From Bacteroidales bacterium (GTDB taxonomy: Bacteria > Bacteroidota > Bacteroidia > Bacteroidales > UBA932), in the NCBI GenBank assembly GCA_029098505.1, contig JAQXOE010000053.1, forward strand, positions 1 through 44,784: a DNA stretch of 44,784 nt. The letters are read 5' to 3'. The notes beneath the pieces were generated by a model, which made no database searches, was not told the DNA's origin, and worked only from the letters and a program-made list of their open reading frames with translations. Below, piece by piece: positions 1 through 6,775 of the stretch. Position numbers and translations under genes: made by a program. Positions within the stretch are counted from its first letter, which is position 1; each line of letters begins with the position of its first letter.

Positions 1-71
1 TGGTCGTCGGTGATGTTTCTGTTCTGGGAATCAGGATTACCACTGATGTTCTTTTCTGAGTTTTCGTTCAT
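1..71 (-). CDS. Truncated N-terminus of an unidentified gene running off the window start
   Basis: An ATG on the reverse strand at 71-69 opens a frame of 23 codons that is still open at the window edge. The visible residues start MNENSEKNISGNP and are rich in Asn, Ser and Asp, with no recognisable domain. A good Bacteroidetes promoter lies about 85 nt upstream on the same strand, which is the main reason to believe the start. The neighbouring helix-turn-helix gene suggests a mobile-element context, but the product cannot be identified from so little sequence. Confidence 0.4.
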   Translation of the reverse strand, partial: MNENSEKNISGNPDSQNRNITDD

Positions 72-155
72 GGCTATTAAGTTCAGTGATGATTTACAAT
101 GTGGTTGTGGTTAAGGGGAATGACCATGCAATATGCTGGCACTGACCCTATGGAC

Positions 156-186
156 CAAATATATACAATAGTCGGGACGATTCCAA
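156..186 (-). promoter_or_regulatory. Reverse-strand promoter for the truncated gene at the window start
   Basis: Read on the reverse strand, positions 163-156 give TATATTTG, a perfect TAnnTTTG -7 element. About 18-20 nt upstream is GTTGG, close to the -33 TTTG element. Transcription would start near 150 and leave a leader of about 80 nt before the ATG at 71. Confidence 0.5.
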
Positions 187-557
187 CACTATGTAATCTT
201 ATTGGTTAAAAGAGGAAAGGTACATGGGCATTGTACAATGGGCGAAGTCTCTTTCTGCCAACGTCGTTTCTCATGAACTGCCAGCGGCGTGGTTGGCCAG
301 GGCCGACTGTCATATATGTTCATCGGACGCTTTTTTAGAACCATAGTACCATTTCAGAGTACCATCTTGCCAAAAGGTGTAAATCTTCACACAAATTCCC
401 ATGAAAATCCATACAAAGTCAAGGGAAGACTGTTGCATATGTCAGATTGTGCATAACTTGAGGCTGGGGAGCGAGCCAGAATCCCCGGTTTCAAGGCCTT
501 TCCTGTACTGACTGCCGGCGCAACCGTGCACATGCTGCCAAAGGAAGATACAGGAGA
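187..557. other. Gene-free stretch ahead of the helix-turn-helix gene
   Basis: No credible gene is seen. The open frames here on the reverse strand have no family signature and overlap the forward helix-turn-helix gene. The only small-scale structure noted is a direct repeat of GTACCAT around 345-365. The stretch probably carries control sequences of the divergent genes on either side. Confidence 0.4.
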
Positions 558-944
558 ATGCCAACGTTCAACAAAATTATACATGTACAAACAATGAAAG
601 GAAACATACAAATCGAATCCCTCCTTGACAAGCCTGTATGGCAGATGATAGGGGAGGAATATATAGGGCTCACACAGTACGCGCTGGCAACGGTCAGTGG
701 CGTCGGTGGAAACACAATGTCGGAAAGGAGGGGGCAGAAGGCCATGGGTGTCCATGCCCTCGCGGTGGAGCTGGGATGCTCCGACTCCACGGTCTATTCG
801 CTGATGCGCACCGCACGTGAGGAGGACGGCTCATCCGATGGTGGCGGTCTCCTCAGGGATGCCATAGTGTCCAGGATCGGCCGGAGGATAGTCTTTGATG
901 TTGAAAGGGTCCGTGAGCTTGCAAAGCAGGGCAGAGAACGATAA
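558..944 (+). CDS. DUF3853-like helix-turn-helix protein of a mobile element
   Basis: A 128-residue protein. The N-terminal block KPVWQMIGEEY, then GVHALAVELGCSDSTVYSLM (a helix-turn-helix, about residues 63-82), then the tail IGRRIVFDVERVRELA match the layout I recall for the DUF3853 family of Bacteroidetes, small excisionase-like DNA-binding proteins common on integrative and mobilizable elements. The ATG at 558 has AGGAG very close upstream and AAGGAAG ten bases upstream; the ATG at 594 (MKGNIQIESLL) is an equally good start and is nearer the conserved part. It is followed by about 150 nt without genes and then the tRNA-Ser hairpin. No integrase or transposase gene is next to it, so it is probably a remnant or the end of an element lying to the left. 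The family assignment is from motif memory; binding of DNA is inferred. Confidence 0.6.
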   Translation: MPTFNKIIHVQTMKGNIQIESLLDKPVWQMIGEEYIGLTQYALATVSGVGGNTMSERRGQKAMGVHALAVELGCSDSTVYSLMRTAREEDGSSDGGGLLRDAIVSRIGRRIVFDVERVRELAKQGRER

Positions 945-962
945 TACAGTCTGACATTCTGT

Positions 963-984
963 GAGACTAATGAGACTTGAGACT
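963..984 (+). repeat. Three copies of GAGACT
   Basis: GAGACT occurs at 963-968, 972-977 and 979-984, and a related GAGAC follows near 1055. Clustered short direct repeats beside a tRNA gene can be arm-type sites for a tyrosine recombinase, but that role is only a guess here. Confidence 0.3.
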
Positions 985-1092
985 ATTGTCAAGGTGCAAA
1001 TGGTAATACACCACTTGAAGATAGGGAAAGATATATGCAGACAGAAGTGTATTTTGAGACAAAAATGGGGTAATTTCCGGGGTAACATTTAC

Positions 1093-1130
1093 GCAAAAAG
1101 CCCTGTAGAAACGTCTACAGGGCTTTTTGC
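1093..1130. terminator. Perfect 17-bp hairpin ending at tRNA-Ser
   Basis: Positions 1093-1109 and 1114-1130 are exact reverse complements around an AACG loop, and both arms carry a run of five A or T. It can terminate transcription in either direction. On the reverse strand it begins at the tRNA-Ser discriminator base, so it is the natural terminator of that tRNA gene. Confidence 0.8.
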
Positions 1131-1218
1131 GGAGAGGACGAGATTCGAACTCGTGGTACAGATTGCTCCGTACGTCGGTTTAGCAAACCGGTGGTTTCAG
1201 CCACTCACCCACCTCTCC
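1130..1218 (-). tRNA. tRNA-Ser (GCU)
   Basis: The reverse strand folds as a class II tRNA of 89 nt including G73. The acceptor arms are GGAGAGG and CCTCTCC, the anticodon loop is TTGCTAA with anticodon GCT, a long variable arm follows, and the T arm contains GTTCGAATC. G73 is the expected serine discriminator. CCA is not encoded. The bottom anticodon-stem pair is a C-A mismatch. The gene has its own promoter at 1248-1278 and ends directly in a strong hairpin. Confidence 0.93.
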
Positions 1219-1247
1219 AAAGGGATTTGGTTTACCAAATTGGACTG

Positions 1248-1278
1248 CAAATATATGACAAATTTCAGTTAATGCAAA
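1248..1278 (-). promoter_or_regulatory. Promoter of tRNA-Ser
   Basis: On the reverse strand TTTG (1278-1275), a 19-nt spacer and TATATTTG (1255-1248) give a near-ideal Bacteroidetes sigma-ABfr promoter about 30 nt upstream of the mature tRNA 5' end. Confidence 0.75.
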
Positions 1279-1310
1279 ATAATCTGCCGATTTGTTGCTA
1301 TATTGGCACT

Positions 1311-2363
1311 ATGAAAATATTTATGGGAAAATTATCGACTCTTTTATTGCTATTGACAGCAGCACCGTGCCTGACGGCTATGGCACAGGACGGGGAATCA
1401 ATAGAAAGGAACTTCAGGGGAGAATTGAGCAACTTCCTGCACCCGAGCGTATCCGACTTGTCCAGCGTATTTGTAACAAAGGACCTTGAAACCGGGGATT
1501 TGGTTCCGAGAACCTTGTCCATAGGAATGATTTCTTTCAATAAGGGAGGCACGCTGGAATTCAATGCTGGATACTATCTGACGCGCAATTGCCTTTACGG
1601 CCTTGATGTCGCACTTCGCCTGTCCCCAAACATAAAGCTGAAGGCCGGCATTCAGAAATTGCCGAACCTGATGGAAGCGAACGCGAATCTGGCGCTCCAT
1701 CCCTTCATCGGCTTCTCGCAGCAGGTTTCCTATCTCGGAGGATACAGGGACCTCTCCGGAATGAATACCCGAGGCCGTGATTCCGGCATCTCAGTCGAGG
1801 GCTCTTTCTTTAACAGAGGTGATTTCTCCGCCATCAAGTTGGTTGCCGGCCTCTTCAACGGTGTCGGTCTTCAGTTTGCCGACGTTGATGACAAGAAGGA
1901 TTTTGCAGGAAGGTTTCAATTCCAGCCGACCCAGGAGCTTATTCTGGTGGCAGGAGCTCTTGTCGGCCATTATTCTCCCCTTCACGAAGACGGAACTCTG
2001 GGGCCTCCTCTGGCCAAGCAGCGCTTTTCGGCAGGATTGCAATACGACCGCAATCGCCTGTTCTATCGTCTGGAGTGCATTTACGGCCTTACAGACCGCC
2101 TGAGGAGTGCCGGACTCTCGAGTTACGGAGGAATGACTCTCAATGAAGCCAACACCATTGCCCTGAAACTCGATGCCTTCAAACGGGATCTTGGAGACGA
2201 GGCCTCCGTCACGACTCTGGCTGGCGTTGGCTACGTGCATCGTTTCGGACAGGTTGTTTCCGTCAGGGGACAGTATGAGCATCAGTTCCATTCCGATCCA
2301 GTCCTAACGGGCAGCGATATCCTGAGCCTTAGCGTAATGCTCAGCTTTTCCGCACAATTGTAG
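1311..2363 (+). CDS. Porin-like outer membrane beta-barrel protein
   Basis: A 350-residue exported protein. The ATG at 1311 gives a clean signal peptide (MKIFMGKLSTLLLLLTAAP, cleavage after AMAQ near residue 25); the open frame upstream of it runs through the tRNA-Ser gene and is not used. The mature part consists of alternating hydrophobic and polar strands, for example around residues 85-125 (YYLTRNCLYGLDVALRLSPN) and at the C-terminus (ILSLSVMLSFSAQL), as in 12- to 16-stranded barrels. The arrangement resembles phosphate-selective porin O/P-type proteins of Bacteroidetes, but specificity cannot be read from sequence. It stands alone between tRNA-Ser and malQ, with only 46 nt to malQ, which has its own promoter. 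Confidence 0.7.
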   Translation: MKIFMGKLSTLLLLLTAAPCLTAMAQDGESIERNFRGELSNFLHPSVSDLSSVFVTKDLETGDLVPRTLSIGMISFNKGGTLEFNAGYYLTRNCLYGLDVALRLSPNIKLKAGIQKLPNLMEANANLALHPFIGFSQQVSYLGGYRDLSGMNTRGRDSGISVEGSFFNRGDFSAIKLVAGLFNGVGLQFADVDDKKDFAGRFQFQPTQELILVAGALVGHYSPLHEDGTLGPPLAKQRFSAGLQYDRNRLFYRLECIYGLTDRLRSAGLSSYGGMTLNEANTIALKLDAFKRDLGDEASVTTLAGVGYVHRFGQVVSVRGQYEHQFHSDPVLTGSDILSLSVMLSFSAQL

Positions 2364-2372
2364 CTTTTTTTA

Positions 2373-2380
2373 TATATTTG
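2373..2380 (+). promoter_or_regulatory. -7 element of the malQ promoter
   Basis: TATATTTG matches TAnnTTTG exactly and sits 30 nt before the malQ ATG. A weaker ATTG near 2356 could serve as the -33 element. It lies directly after the stop of the porin-like gene. Confidence 0.6.
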
Positions 2381-2409
2381 CGTTAGATAACCACAATAAC
2401 ACAGTTCAA

Positions 2410-4458
2410 ATGAAAGCATCATTCAGGATTGAATATAAGACAGCCTGGGGCGAGAACCTCCAACTCGTTGCGGGTGGAAAGAAGTTCCCTATGACCTACA
2501 ATGACGGGGGAGTGTGGACTGTCACCATCGACAAGTTCACTGCCGCAATGCTCGCTGATTATGGCTATGAGGTGACCCGTGACGGCATCATCGTCCGCCA
2601 GGAGTGGAAGAATCACAGTCGCAAGGCCGCGAAAGGCGAGAACAGCTTCGCTGACAGTTGGATTGATGTCCCTAGGGGCAATTGTTTCGTGCGCGAGCAT
2701 TCGACCGCGATGTTCGACCGTCCAGGCTATAGAGGCGCCGGAACCGCCATTCCGGTTTTCTCGCTCAGAAGTGAGGAAGACTTCGGCGTCGGAGAGTTCT
2801 ACGATTTGAAGAAAATGGTCGATTGGGCGGCTGAAACGGGCCAGGGCATACTGCAGCTCCTGCCTATCAATGACACCACGATGACCCATACCTGGACTGA
2901 TTCCTATCCTTACAATGCCAATTCGACCTTTGCCCTCCACCCTCAGTTCATCAATCTGCAGGCGGCGGGTGTGAAGCAGACTCCGTCTTTCAAGAAGATG
3001 CGCAATGAGCTCAATTCCCTGCCGCAGGTGGATTACGAGAAAGTGAACAATGAAAAGACTCGTCTCCTGAAGAGGCTTTTTAGCACTGAAGGTGGGCAAG
3101 TGCTTGACAGTGAGAGTTATAAGGATTTCTTGGCGGCCAATAAGACCTGGCTTCTTCCTTATGCTGTATTCTGTGCGCTTCGTGACGAAAAGGGCACTCC
3201 TGATTTCAATGAATGGGGTTCCTATGCCAAATATTCGGCCAGAAAGGCTGCTGAGTACTATGCTGAACACAAGGATGAGGTGGACTTCCATTGCTTCGTA
3301 CAATATCATCTCGACAAGCAGTTGAAGGAGGTTGTGGCATATGCTCACGCCCGTGGAGTGGTGTTCAAGGGCGATCTCCCTATAGGCATCAGCCGTACAA
3401 GTGTGGATGCGTGGTGCTTCCCTAAACTTTTCAATATGGACTCACAGGCAGGTGCACCGCCTGATGCTTTCTCTGCCGACGGTCAGAACTGGGGCTTCCC
3501 TACATATAACTGGGATGAAATGGTCAAGGACGGGTATGCTTGGTGGAAAGCTCGCCTGCGCAAGATGGCGGAGTATTTCGATGCATTCCGTATTGACCAC
3601 ATACTCGGTTTCTTCCGCATATGGGAGATACCTGTGCCTGAGAAGAGCGGTCTTATGGGCCATTTCAGCCCGGCATTGCCATACACTGAAGAGGAAATCC
3701 GCACCAAAGGCCTGCCTTTGGAGACTCTTTTCATCGAGGATCCTCACAAGAAGGGCTATTGGCATCCTCGCATTTCCATTCAGAATACCGATGCTTTCCG
3801 TTGTCTGAATGACGGCCAGAAGTGGGTGTTCAATCAGCTTTACGACGATTTCTTCTATCGCAGACACAATGATTTCTGGAAGCAGCAGGCTCTGCGCAAG
3901 CTCCCTGACCTCCTTTCATCTACAGGTATGCTTGCCTGCGGAGAGGACTTAGGTATGATTCCGGCCTGCGTTGCTTCGGTAATGGATTCTCAAAGGATTC
4001 TTTCGCTGGAGATTCAGAGAATGCCTAAGGACCCTGCAGTGGAGTTCGGCGACCCTATGCGCTATCCTATGCTCTGCGTCTGCACCACTTCAACTCACGA
4101 TATGAGTCCTGTCAGGGCCTGGTGGGAAGAGGAGGACCGAGCATTGATCCAGCGTTTCTACAACAATATGCTCGGCCGTCAAGGCACTGCTCCCGCCAAT
4201 GCCACCGCTGACATCTGTGAGCAGATAATCCGCCAGCATCTCGCTTCTCCTGCGATGCTGACCATATTGCCGCTGCAAGATTGGTTGGCAATGGATGCAG
4301 AGCTGAGATATGATCACGCTGATCAGGAACGCATCAATATTCCTGCAAATCCTCGCCACTACTGGCGCTATCGTATGCACAGGACGTTGGAGGATCTCCT
4401 CTCGCAGCACGCCTTCAATGGAAAGCTGAGGGAGATGGTGAAGTATTATTCGAGATAG
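2410..4458 (+). CDS. malQ: 4-alpha-glucanotransferase (amylomaltase), GH77
   Basis: A 682-residue cytoplasmic enzyme that transfers maltosyl and longer glucan segments between maltodextrins, releasing glucose for glycolysis. The first ~100 residues (MKASFRIEYKTAWGENLQL...) look like one CBM20-type starch-binding domain, followed by the GH77 barrel from about residue 115 (PVFSLRSEEDFGVGEFYDL). The catalytic set is present: nucleophile Asp396 in FRIDHILGFFRIWE, acid/base Glu512 in CGEDLGMIP and Asp564 in STHDMSP. The barrel carries the insertion typical of DPE2-like enzymes of plants and Bacteroides. Those are, as I recall, nearer 900 residues with two CBM20 copies, so this one seems to have lost one. 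It has no signal peptide. It is a separate unit converging on the two-component genes, 18 nt away, and functions with the Sus operon that follows. Confidence 0.93.
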   Translation: MKASFRIEYKTAWGENLQLVAGGKKFPMTYNDGGVWTVTIDKFTAAMLADYGYEVTRDGIIVRQEWKNHSRKAAKGENSFADSWIDVPRGNCFVREHSTAMFDRPGYRGAGTAIPVFSLRSEEDFGVGEFYDLKKMVDWAAETGQGILQLLPINDTTMTHTWTDSYPYNANSTFALHPQFINLQAAGVKQTPSFKKMRNELNSLPQVDYEKVNNEKTRLLKRLFSTEGGQVLDSESYKDFLAANKTWLLPYAVFCALRDEKGTPDFNEWGSYAKYSARKAAEYYAEHKDEVDFHCFVQYHLDKQLKEVVAYAHARGVVFKGDLPIGISRTSVDAWCFPKLFNMDSQAGAPPDAFSADGQNWGFPTYNWDEMVKDGYAWWKARLRKMAEYFDAFRIDHILGFFRIWEIPVPEKSGLMGHFSPALPYTEEEIRTKGLPLETLFIEDPHKKGYWHPRISIQNTDAFRCLNDGQKWVFNQLYDDFFYRRHNDFWKQQALRKLPDLLSSTGMLACGEDLGMIPACVASVMDSQRILSLEIQRMPKDPAVEFGDPMRYPMLCVCTTSTHDMSPVRAWWEEEDRALIQRFYNNMLGRQGTAPANATADICEQIIRQHLASPAMLTILPLQDWLAMDAELRYDHADQERINIPANPRHYWRYRMHRTLEDLLSQHAFNGKLREMVKYYSR

Positions 4459-4476
4459 GATTTCGCGAAGGCACTG

Positions 4477-5220
4477 TCATTTCAGCCAGTCAAGAAAATC
4501 ATCCACCCTCGCACGGGAGACGGTGGTTTCGAACGGAGGCTCGGGCTCGGAAACGATCCTGAGCCTTCCGCTTATATGCTTGCTGACGCTCTTGACCGCA
4601 TTTCTGGCAATGATGCAGCCTCTCGAGCAGCGGAAGAAGAGTTTTGGGTCGAGAGCTTCCTCCATTGCCTCCATCGACTGGTCGATGATATAGCTTCTCG
4701 TATCGCGGGTGAAGATATAATTGCTCTTGCTCTCGGAGTGGATGTAGGCGATGTCAGCGGTCATTATCGGTATGATCTGGTCTCCGATGCGGACGAGGAA
4801 GCGGTCCTTGTAGCGGCGCTGCAGCTCTTCGGCCTTGAGAGCATCTTCAATCCTCGGGACATTGAGCCTGTTCCTGCAGCGGCTTACAGCCCTTGCGAGG
4901 GCCTCAGGCTCGATAGGCTTGAGCAGGTAATCTATGCTACCCGCCTCGAAGGCCTTTATTGCGTAGCTGTCATAGGCTGTGGTCATTACTACACTGGCCT
5001 TGATTTCCTGCTCACGGAAGATGTTGAAGCAATTGCCGTCGGCGAGCTCCACATCCATAAAAATGACATCGACTTCGTTTTCGGGCGTCCTGAGCCATTC
5101 GAGCGTGTCCTTCACGGAACTGGCGCTTCCCACAATTTCCATATCATCGAATGCTTCCTTGAGCATACGTGAGAGCTTGTTCTGGGCAATAAGCTCATCT
5201 TCTACTATGAATACTTTCAT
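4477..5220 (-). CDS. LytTR-family response regulator
   Basis: A 247-residue two-domain regulator. The receiver domain (residues 1-120) has the acidic pair at residues 7-9 (EDE), phosphoacceptor Asp56 in VIFMDVELADG and Lys101 in YLLKPIEP. The C-terminal LytTR DNA-binding domain (about 140-247) contains DIAYIHSESKSNYIF and the usual CSRGCIIARNAV segment. It lies 9 nt downstream of the sensor kinase gene, so the two form one transcript and should be a cognate pair. The pair is divergent from the MFS-susCD operon and convergent with malQ, which makes starch genes the likely targets. That assignment is inferred from position. B. thetaiotaomicron uses the unrelated SusR for this role. Confidence 0.93.
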   Translation of the reverse strand: MKVFIVEDELIAQNKLSRMLKEAFDDMEIVGSASSVKDTLEWLRTPENEVDVIFMDVELADGNCFNIFREQEIKASVVMTTAYDSYAIKAFEAGSIDYLLKPIEPEALARAVSRCRNRLNVPRIEDALKAEELQRRYKDRFLVRIGDQIIPIMTADIAYIHSESKSNYIFTRDTRSYIIDQSMEAMEEALDPKLFFRCSRGCIIARNAVKSVSKHISGRLRIVSEPEPPFETTVSRARVDDFLDWLK

Positions 5221-5229
5221 CTTTCAGGG

Positions 5230-6621
5230 TCAAATTAGTGGTAGTGTTACAGTGAATGTACGGTTCTGAACGTCTTCGTTGACGCTTATTGATTGCCCGG
5301 AAATGTTCCGGTACTGTTCTTCTATGTTCTTCAGGCCCACTCCCAGGGAGTTTCTTTCCGCATTGGCTTTCAGCTGTATATTGTTGCTGATTTTCAGCCT
5401 GTCCGAATCGCAGCTGAAATCAAGGTGGAGAGGCTTTGCTGAGGATGTGATATTGTGCTTGAAGGCATTTTCGACCATCATCTGGATGGAGCAGGGGATG
5501 ACCTTGCGCGAAAGCAGCCCTTCCGGGATGTCCGTGGAGAGTATGATGCCCTCGGGGAAACGCACCTTCATCAGCTCTACGTATTTGTTCACGAAGTCCA
5601 TCTCCTCGCCCAGTGTGACGAGGGTATTGTCTTCATACTTAAGCATATAGCGGTAAACAGAGGCCATCTTCCTGATATAAGTGGAAGCCTGTTCGTTCTT
5701 GTTCTCGCTCACCAGTGCGTCGAGTATGTTCAGGCTGTTGAAAAGGAAGTGCGGATTAACCTGCTGCTTGAGTCTGGAGTAGAGATACTGGGCCTGCTGT
5801 GCCTTGAAGGCCTGTTCCTTGGCCAGGGTCCTGGAGTTGAGGGCGAAACCGACGGTATAGGAGCAGACAAAGAAAAAGGTCTGGAGTACAGTGCCCACCA
5901 GTATGGAGTTGAAAAAGAGCTCTGCAGCCGGTTTCCGTGTCATTTGGAACGGGATATTGTAGGTTACCAGCAGTGAGGCGGCGATGACTGAGAGTACGAA
6001 GAAGCAGGACAGCAGCGACAAATGGAGGACCTTGCGTCCTTGGGATGACCTGACCTGGATAAGCGACCTGGACATCATAATTCCGGCAGCTATGAGCAGC
6101 AGCAGTGCCGGGCTGTTCATCATATAATCCTTTAGGCAGGACAATACGTCCGAGCCCGAAGGCATACCGTTCCTCTCGCTGTTCATCAAAAAGATGCGGG
6201 CGGCATAGAGAACCACCAGCATCGCCAGCAGCCAGAATGTCTGCGTCCTGTTCTGCTTGAGCGAGGCAATCTGTTTCTGTTCCTGGGTCCTGCTGATGAG
6301 GAAGAGAGTCCATCCGATGACCTCGGTGGTGATGAAGGTCGAGCTTACATTGGCCAGAAGGGTGTCCGAGAAAACTGCCTTGTACAAACCGGCGCCCGCA
6401 AGACCTATGATGTATCCGGCAATGTTGGACAATATCGCGCAGGAGAGGGTGAAACTGAGACTCATCTTCCACTGCCTGCAGAGGAGTATGACCATCGTGA
6501 GGGTAAGGAAGGTCAATATTGCCTCGTCCGAACCGCCTATTGAAAGCAGGAATACACAGGCGCACGCGTGCATTATCGCGAACGAGTGAATGATTATTGA
6601 AGACTCCAATGACCGTTTCAT
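5230..6621 (-). CDS. LytS/YehU-type sensor histidine kinase
   Basis: A 463-residue membrane kinase. Residues 1-265 hold about seven or eight hydrophobic segments with little periplasmic material. Residues 265-290 are a probable coiled linker. The His_kinase domain begins with QQVNPHFLFNSLNILDAL, giving phosphorylated His291. The ATPase domain has the N box MMVENAFKHN (Asn385) and a G-box GVGLKNIEEQY. This short kinase domain pairs with LytTR regulators, and the regulator gene follows 9 nt downstream. The ATG at 6621 gives an uncleaved N-terminal membrane helix. The lack of a large sensor domain suggests that it senses through its membrane part; the signal is unknown, but maltose or maltodextrin is plausible from context. 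Confidence 0.92.
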   Translation of the reverse strand: MKRSLESSIIIHSFAIMHACACVFLLSIGGSDEAILTFLTLTMVILLCRQWKMSLSFTLSCAILSNIAGYIIGLAGAGLYKAVFSDTLLANVSSTFITTEVIGWTLFLISRTQEQKQIASLKQNRTQTFWLLAMLVVLYAARIFLMNSERNGMPSGSDVLSCLKDYMMNSPALLLLIAAGIMMSRSLIQVRSSQGRKVLHLSLLSCFFVLSVIAASLLVTYNIPFQMTRKPAAELFFNSILVGTVLQTFFFVCSYTVGFALNSRTLAKEQAFKAQQAQYLYSRLKQQVNPHFLFNSLNILDALVSENKNEQASTYIRKMASVYRYMLKYEDNTLVTLGEEMDFVNKYVELMKVRFPEGIILSTDIPEGLLSRKVIPCSIQMMVENAFKHNITSSAKPLHLDFSCDSDRLKISNNIQLKANAERNSLGVGLKNIEEQYRNISGQSISVNEDVQNRTFTVTLPLI

Positions 6622-6670
6622 AACCCAGAATGTTAAGCCTAAAAGAAGTTTTTCTTTCGCGAATTTAACA

Positions 6671-6706
6671 ATTCATCCTGAAAAAACAGCAGTTCGTCCT
6701 GAAAAA
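6671..6706. promoter_or_regulatory. Tandem near-repeat upstream of the MFS-sus promoter
   Basis: ATTCATCCTGAAAAA and GTTCGTCCTGAAAAA occur 21 nt apart (two helical turns) between the kinase gene and the promoter of the MFS-sus operon, about 36-70 nt upstream of its -7 element. LytTR proteins bind paired direct repeats separated by about two turns, so this is a reasonable candidate operator for the neighbouring regulator. This is inference from spacing and position. Confidence 0.5.
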
Positions 6707-6741
6707 GAATAATGTATGCTGACGCAAAGGAAATCGTTTTA

Positions 6742-6749
6742 TACTTTTG
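6742..6749 (+). promoter_or_regulatory. -7 element of the MFS-susCDE operon promoter
   Basis: TACTTTTG fits TAnnTTTG exactly and lies 27 nt before the MFS start. No good -33 TTTG is seen upstream, as expected of a promoter that needs an activator. The gap of about 150 nt to the divergent kinase gene holds two related AT-rich words, TTCATCCTGAAAAA near 6672 and TTCGTCCTGAAAAA near 6693, which could be activator sites. Confidence 0.6.
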
Positions 6750-6775
6750 CCGTACTAAAGACTAATGACCAAAAA

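Noticed and set aside
387..790. Reverse-strand open frames over the helix-turn-helix gene start
   Set aside because: They have no family signature and overlap the forward gene, whose motifs match a known family.
961..1272. Forward open frame of 103 residues across tRNA-Ser
   Set aside because: It runs through the hairpin and the tRNA gene and has no recognisable domain; the tRNA explains the region.
1191..1310. Longer N-terminus for the porin-like protein
   Set aside because: The extra 40 residues overlap the tRNA-Ser gene and its promoter; the signal peptide begins at the ATG at 1311.
2419..3348. Long reverse-strand open frame within malQ
   Set aside because: It is a shadow of the GC-rich malQ reading frame, which has complete GH77 motifs.
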